Positions 61,057 through 64,000 of a stretch of 64,000 bases of DNA are shown here, piece after piece; position 1 is the stretch's first letter, and the number at the start of each line of letters is the position of its first letter. The stretch is from NCBI RefSeq assembly GCF_003967535.1, contig NZ_BIFR01000001.1, forward strand, positions 5,239,168 to 5,303,167, read 5' to 3'. Source of the DNA: Tengunoibacter tsumagoiensis (GTDB taxonomy: Bacteria; Chloroflexota; Ktedonobacteria; Ktedonobacterales; Ktedonobacteraceae). The position numbers and the translations under genes are program-made. The notes beneath the pieces were generated by a model that saw only the letters and a list, made by a program, of their open reading frames with translations, made no database searches and was not told the DNA's origin.

Positions 61057-62313
61057 ATGAGAAGAGATAAACAACGATTATGGCTCTTTCTGCTTACCTT
61101 TCTAACGCTCAGCCTCCAAAGTTGTTTGGGGATAGATGAGAGCTCTCCCTTTACAAAAACGAGCGCTGGCAAAAGCGGGATCGGCATCAATAGAACAGAT
61201 CAAGCAAGCTTTAAAGGCAGGTTCTACTTCACCCTCAATCGTAACCTCTATACATTTGATGCAAAGAGACATTTGACCCAATTAACCAGAGATCTGGATG
61301 TACGCGATCCTGCCATCTCACCCAATGGTAAGCTGATCGCCTTTATTATCCACTATAAGGACTATTCGGATCTTGCCTATCTCCCAGCCACAGGTGGGCA
61401 GCCAACGGTTATCCTCTCTGGCTCCGGCCAGTACCGCCCCAATCCCAACTCTGATGCTCCGATGAGCACCCATCACTGGTTTGCACAACCGACCTGGGCC
61501 CCGGATGGGCAGCATCTTCTCGTCCTTAGCGATAAGGAGAAAGCCACCTGGGATCCACAAATTGTCAATTATAAATCCTTTATTCTCGATCTCCAGCTTT
61601 TTAGTCTTCCCTTAAGCGCCACAAGTCTGGAAGATCTGCAACCAGTCGCCTATGCTAATATCGGAGATGGCGGACTCCGCGATCCCAGTTACCGCCCGGG
61701 ACATGCCGATCAGGTTCTCTATACGGGCTTCAAATACGATGCCACCGGAACCAATCAGGAAGGGCTGATCAATCTGGAAGACGCCAATGCCATTATGCTG
61801 GACAAGAAACTACATCCCTGGCATCCCACCTATCATCCTGGAGAAGGTAATGAAATTGATCCTGCGGTTGCTCTGACTCCAGAGATGGCTGATCTCGTCA
61901 ATATGGAGCCGAGCTTTGCGCCCGATGGCAATAACCTGATCTATGTACGCCGTGAAAGCTCGACCAGTATGAGCCTCTACACTATGCCAGTCGCCGAAGG
62001 AGTCACCAGTGATCCAAATAACCCACTATTCGATCCGAATAGCGATAGCAATAAACAGAAAGGGCTTGCCCCCTACAATCAATCGAGTAAACTTTTAAGC
62101 GGAATGTATCTGAGCCAGCCAGTCTGGTCACCAGATGGAAGACAGATTGCCTATTATAGCTACGACCATACGACTTTTAACCTATGGATTGCGACCCTCA
62201 GTCCTGGAAGCCAGCCAGGAAGTTATACCCTTAAAAAAGGGAGCGCAATTCAACTCACTGATACCAATGGCGACCTTGATGCAGACTCCCGACCATGCTG
62301 GGTAGCAGGATAA
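61057..62313 (+). CDS. TolB-like beta-propeller lipoprotein (copy 2)
   Basis: 418 aa from the ATG at 61057, chosen for AGAGGA 5 nt upstream; the frame opens at 61024 without RBS. Same plan as copy 1: signal and lipobox LTLSLQSCLG, blades DPAISPNGKLIAFIIHY, QPTWAPDGQHLLVLSD, MEPSFAPDGNNLIYVRRE, QPVWSPDGRQIAYYSY, and the shared GVTSDPNNPLFDPNSD. The two proteins are alike over their whole length, a tandem duplication. Predicted to sit on the outer face of the membrane. Function unknown. Confidence 0.82.
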   Translation: MRRDKQRLWLFLLTFLTLSLQSCLGIDESSPFTKTSAGKSGIGINRTDQASFKGRFYFTLNRNLYTFDAKRHLTQLTRDLDVRDPAISPNGKLIAFIIHYKDYSDLAYLPATGGQPTVILSGSGQYRPNPNSDAPMSTHHWFAQPTWAPDGQHLLVLSDKEKATWDPQIVNYKSFILDLQLFSLPLSATSLEDLQPVAYANIGDGGLRDPSYRPGHADQVLYTGFKYDATGTNQEGLINLEDANAIMLDKKLHPWHPTYHPGEGNEIDPAVALTPEMADLVNMEPSFAPDGNNLIYVRRESSTSMSLYTMPVAEGVTSDPNNPLFDPNSDSNKQKGLAPYNQSSKLLSGMYLSQPVWSPDGRQIAYYSYDHTTFNLWIATLSPGSQPGSYTLKKGSAIQLTDTNGDLDADSRPCWVAG

Positions 62314-62354
62314 CAGGCCATCCCACAGAACAAGCAGGGTAAACGTTCATGAAA

Positions 62355-62387
62355 GGGGTTCACCACCCTGTATGAAACCTTTATTTT
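62355..62387 (+). terminator. candidate terminator after the second propeller gene
   Basis: GGGTTCA and TGAAACC arms (62356-62362 and 62373-62379, one wobble pair) followed by TTTATTTT. 40 nt after the stop. Confidence 0.5.
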
Positions 62388-62445
62388 CAGAAGAGGTAAT
62401 AGGGAAGAAGATATGTCGAGATAGGCACATCCTCAGGCATCGTTC

Positions 62446-62474
62446 TGGACTCCATAACTCATTAATGGTATACT
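62446..62474 (+). promoter_or_regulatory. promoter of the protein kinase gene
   Basis: TGGACT (62446-62451), a 17-bp spacer and TATACT (62469-62474), 59 nt before the TTG start. Confidence 0.6.
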
Positions 62475-62533
62475 AGCTTCTGATACTGAAAATCACTCTT
62501 AGAGTATTCGCCCAGGTCGCTTGAGGTGAAACG

Positions 62534-63481
62534 TTGAACCAATTTGAAGGCACACTGATCGCTGGACGGTACGAGATTCGTGAGCATATCGCAACAGGTG
62601 GTATGGCGAGCGTCTTCAAAACCTGGGATCACCGCGTAGAGCGCATCGTGGCGATCAAAGTCTTACGATCCCTGGATAAAAATGATCAACGCGCTGTTGA
62701 ACGCTTCCGCCGTGAAGCACGCGCTGCCGCTGCCCTTGCTCATCCGAATGCCGTTACTATTTATGATTTTGTCGAAGAGATGGGCCAGTATTTTCTGGTC
62801 ATGGAATATATTCACGGCCCAACCCTTAAACAGCTTATCGGACAACGCCGCCAATTACAGTCGCGGGAAACCATCGAGATCGCAGCTCAGGTCTGCGCTG
62901 TCCTTCAAGTGGCTCATACGCGTGGTTTTATCCACCGCGATATTAAGCCGCAAAATATTATGTTGGCCTGGAGTGGAGGAGCTGGAGGACTGGGCGATGG
63001 AGGCGCATGGGTAAAATTAACAGACTTTGGGATCGTACGTGTCGCAGAGGACGCTGGCTTAACCAATAGCGGCATCGTTCTCGGTACTGCGGACTATCTC
63101 TCACCCGAACAGGCTCGTGGCGAGACTCTCACAGCCTCCTCCGATCTCTATTCATTGGGGGTGGTGATGTTTGAAATGTTAGCTGGCCGGCCTCCATTTG
63201 TGGGCCCAACGGCTGTCTCGATCGCGATGCAGCATGCTTCGGCTAACCCACCACCGCTGCGCCAGTTTAACCCGCTTATTCCACCTGTCCTTGAACAATT
63301 GGTCATCCGAACTCTACAGAAAGAGCCAGAAGATCGCTTTGATTCAGCCGCCGAGATGCAACAAGCACTCCGCAATTGCGCACGTGAACTGGCCCGCGCA
63401 AAGCCAACAACTCAGGCTGCCGCTCCGGGCTACCCACCCCGCTATTCTGATGGTCCATCTGGGCAGAATCACTATTCATAA
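62534..63481 (+). CDS. Hanks-type serine/threonine protein kinase
   Basis: 315 aa, TTG start with GAGGTG 5 nt upstream. Kinase domain complete: Gly-loop ATGGMASVF (~20-28, GxxGxV as TGGMASV), ATP-binding Lys42 (VAIKVLR), Glu in helix C (RFRREARAAA), catalytic loop GFIHRDIKPQNIML, DFGIVR, and activation segment TADYLSPEQARGE. After the kinase domain only ~45 residues follow, rich in Ala/Pro/Gln, with no membrane segment and no PASTA repeats. It is therefore a soluble kinase. Substrates unknown; PASTA-type kinases in Gram-positives often act on division, but this one lacks the sensor part. Confidence 0.92.
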   Translation: MNQFEGTLIAGRYEIREHIATGGMASVFKTWDHRVERIVAIKVLRSLDKNDQRAVERFRREARAAAALAHPNAVTIYDFVEEMGQYFLVMEYIHGPTLKQLIGQRRQLQSRETIEIAAQVCAVLQVAHTRGFIHRDIKPQNIMLAWSGGAGGLGDGGAWVKLTDFGIVRVAEDAGLTNSGIVLGTADYLSPEQARGETLTASSDLYSLGVVMFEMLAGRPPFVGPTAVSIAMQHASANPPPLRQFNPLIPPVLEQLVIRTLQKEPEDRFDSAAEMQQALRNCARELARAKPTTQAAAPGYPPRYSDGPSGQNHYS

Positions 63482-63510
63482 GAGCTTGCTCTGCGCAGAA
63501 ACCAGAGCCA

Positions 63511-63540
63511 GGATGGGGCACGTCTGGACGTGTCCCATCC
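63511..63540 (+). terminator. hairpin after the kinase gene
   Basis: GGATGGGGCACGTC pairs with GACGTGTCCCATCC (14 bp, one wobble) across a 2-nt loop, 30 nt after the stop. Followed by CCTACTT, not a full U-run. Confidence 0.6.
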
Positions 63541-63683
63541 CCTACTTATCTCAATCAGACCAACGGCCAGAGAAGCACTGATCTCCAACCTGGAGTAGAG
63601 GGCAGACGCTAGCCATAACATAACCGTTATCCATCCGCAAGTATCGACTTGCCTACTGTATCAGGAAAAAATTGGGAAAAGCC

Positions 63684-64000
63684 ATGGAACATACACTAAC
63701 AAAAATCACAACACCAGATGCACCTGCTGCAATTGGCCCTTATAGCCAGGCCATCCGCTTTGGCCAGATGGTCTATACTTCCGGCCAGGTTGCTCTCGAT
63801 CCTACCACAGGTGAGTTAGTCGGTACGGATGTAACTGCTCAGACCCATCAAGTATTCCACAACCTGCAAGCCGTCTTAAAACAGGCCGGTGCCTCGCTGC
63901 AAAGCGTGGTTAAAACAACGGTCTTTTTAAGTACGATGAATGACTTTCAGGCAATGAATGCTGTCTATGCGACCTACTTTCCTGGTACGGCTCCGGCACG
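63684..64000 (+). CDS. ridA: RidA family imine/enamine deaminase, C-terminus cut by the window edge
   Basis: Open from the ATG at 63684 to the window end (105 codons of ~126). Begins MEHTLTKITTPDAPAAIGPYS, then QAIRFGQMVYTSGQVALDPTTGELVG, the RidA signature, followed by LQAVLKQAGASLQSVVKTTVFLSTMNDFQAMNAVYATYF. Hydrolyses reactive 2-aminoacrylate-type intermediates formed by PLP enzymes. The Arg residue of the active site (near position 105 in family members) is just at the edge (GTAPAR), which is consistent. Cytoplasmic trimer in known homologues. Confidence 0.93.
   Translation, partial: MEHTLTKITTPDAPAAIGPYSQAIRFGQMVYTSGQVALDPTTGELVGTDVTAQTHQVFHNLQAVLKQAGASLQSVVKTTVFLSTMNDFQAMNAVYATYFPGTAPA

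Overview
The window looks like a chromosomal piece of a Chloroflexota bacterium, most likely class Ktedonobacteria. The gene content points there: a GT4/LCP/protein-kinase set, beta-propeller lipoproteins, DUF4097 adhesin-like proteins, System I cytochrome c maturation beside a caa3 oxidase, a division cluster starting with mraZ, many GTG/TTG starts, and large palindromic intergenic repeats. The class assignment is an inference from content and style; no rRNA gene is present to confirm it. No tRNA, rRNA, transposase, phage or CRISPR genes were seen.

Layout. 0-9 kb: partial cmk, a lipoprotein, a ParR-like/ParM-like actin pair, an SRPBCC protein, rluB, a DUF2851 protein and a coiled-coil protein. 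rluB and cmk are usually neighbours; here about 4.4 kb of accessory genes and repeats separates them. 9-14.6 kb: a membrane-anchored trypsin-like protease and two DUF4097 proteins. 14.6-23.4 kb: one long, tightly overlapping operon for cytochrome c maturation (tlpA/ccmG-like, copD-like, ccmE, F, H, ccmI-like, a 422-aa membrane protein, ccmA, B, C, D, DUF3054). The 52-aa ccmD is easy to miss. 23.5-31 kb: small accessory genes, a receiver protein with a membrane tail, and a histidine kinase fused to a degenerate receiver and an OmpR-type winged helix. 31-38.4 kb: caa3 cytochrome oxidase (subunits III, IV-like, I, II), ctaG, ctaB and sco. 38.6-40.6 kb: an HTH/GAF-like regulator and a COX4-like/BON fusion. 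40.6-54.6 kb: a division and cell-wall cluster (mraZ, rsmH, ftsL, ftsI, small ORF, ftsW, murG, murC, murB, ftsQ, ftsA, ftsZ) without mraY, murD, murE or murF. 55-64 kb: HU, a glycosyltransferase, an LCP protein, two paralogous propeller lipoproteins, a Ser/Thr kinase and partial ridA.

The most interesting result is regulatory. The promoters of the ccm operon, the caa3 operon and ctaB-sco share the same 50-bp arrangement of four half-sites, followed after exactly 9 bp by a -10-like hexamer. The promoters of the two signalling genes lying between these operons carry related 11-bp-spaced repeats. This layout is typical of OmpR/PhoB-family activators and suggests one respiratory regulon covering cytochrome c maturation, oxidase subunits, heme O synthesis and copper insertion. 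The fused kinase/winged-helix protein, whose receiver domain lacks the phosphorylatable Asp, is the obvious candidate regulator.

Other strong signals are three TGGGG repeats at exact 10-bp spacing ahead of mraZ (MraZ autoregulation) with two DnaA boxes further upstream, two arrays of ~200-bp palindromic repeats, a separate dispersed ~100-bp palindrome family, and a highly structured convergent intergenic region downstream of the HU gene.
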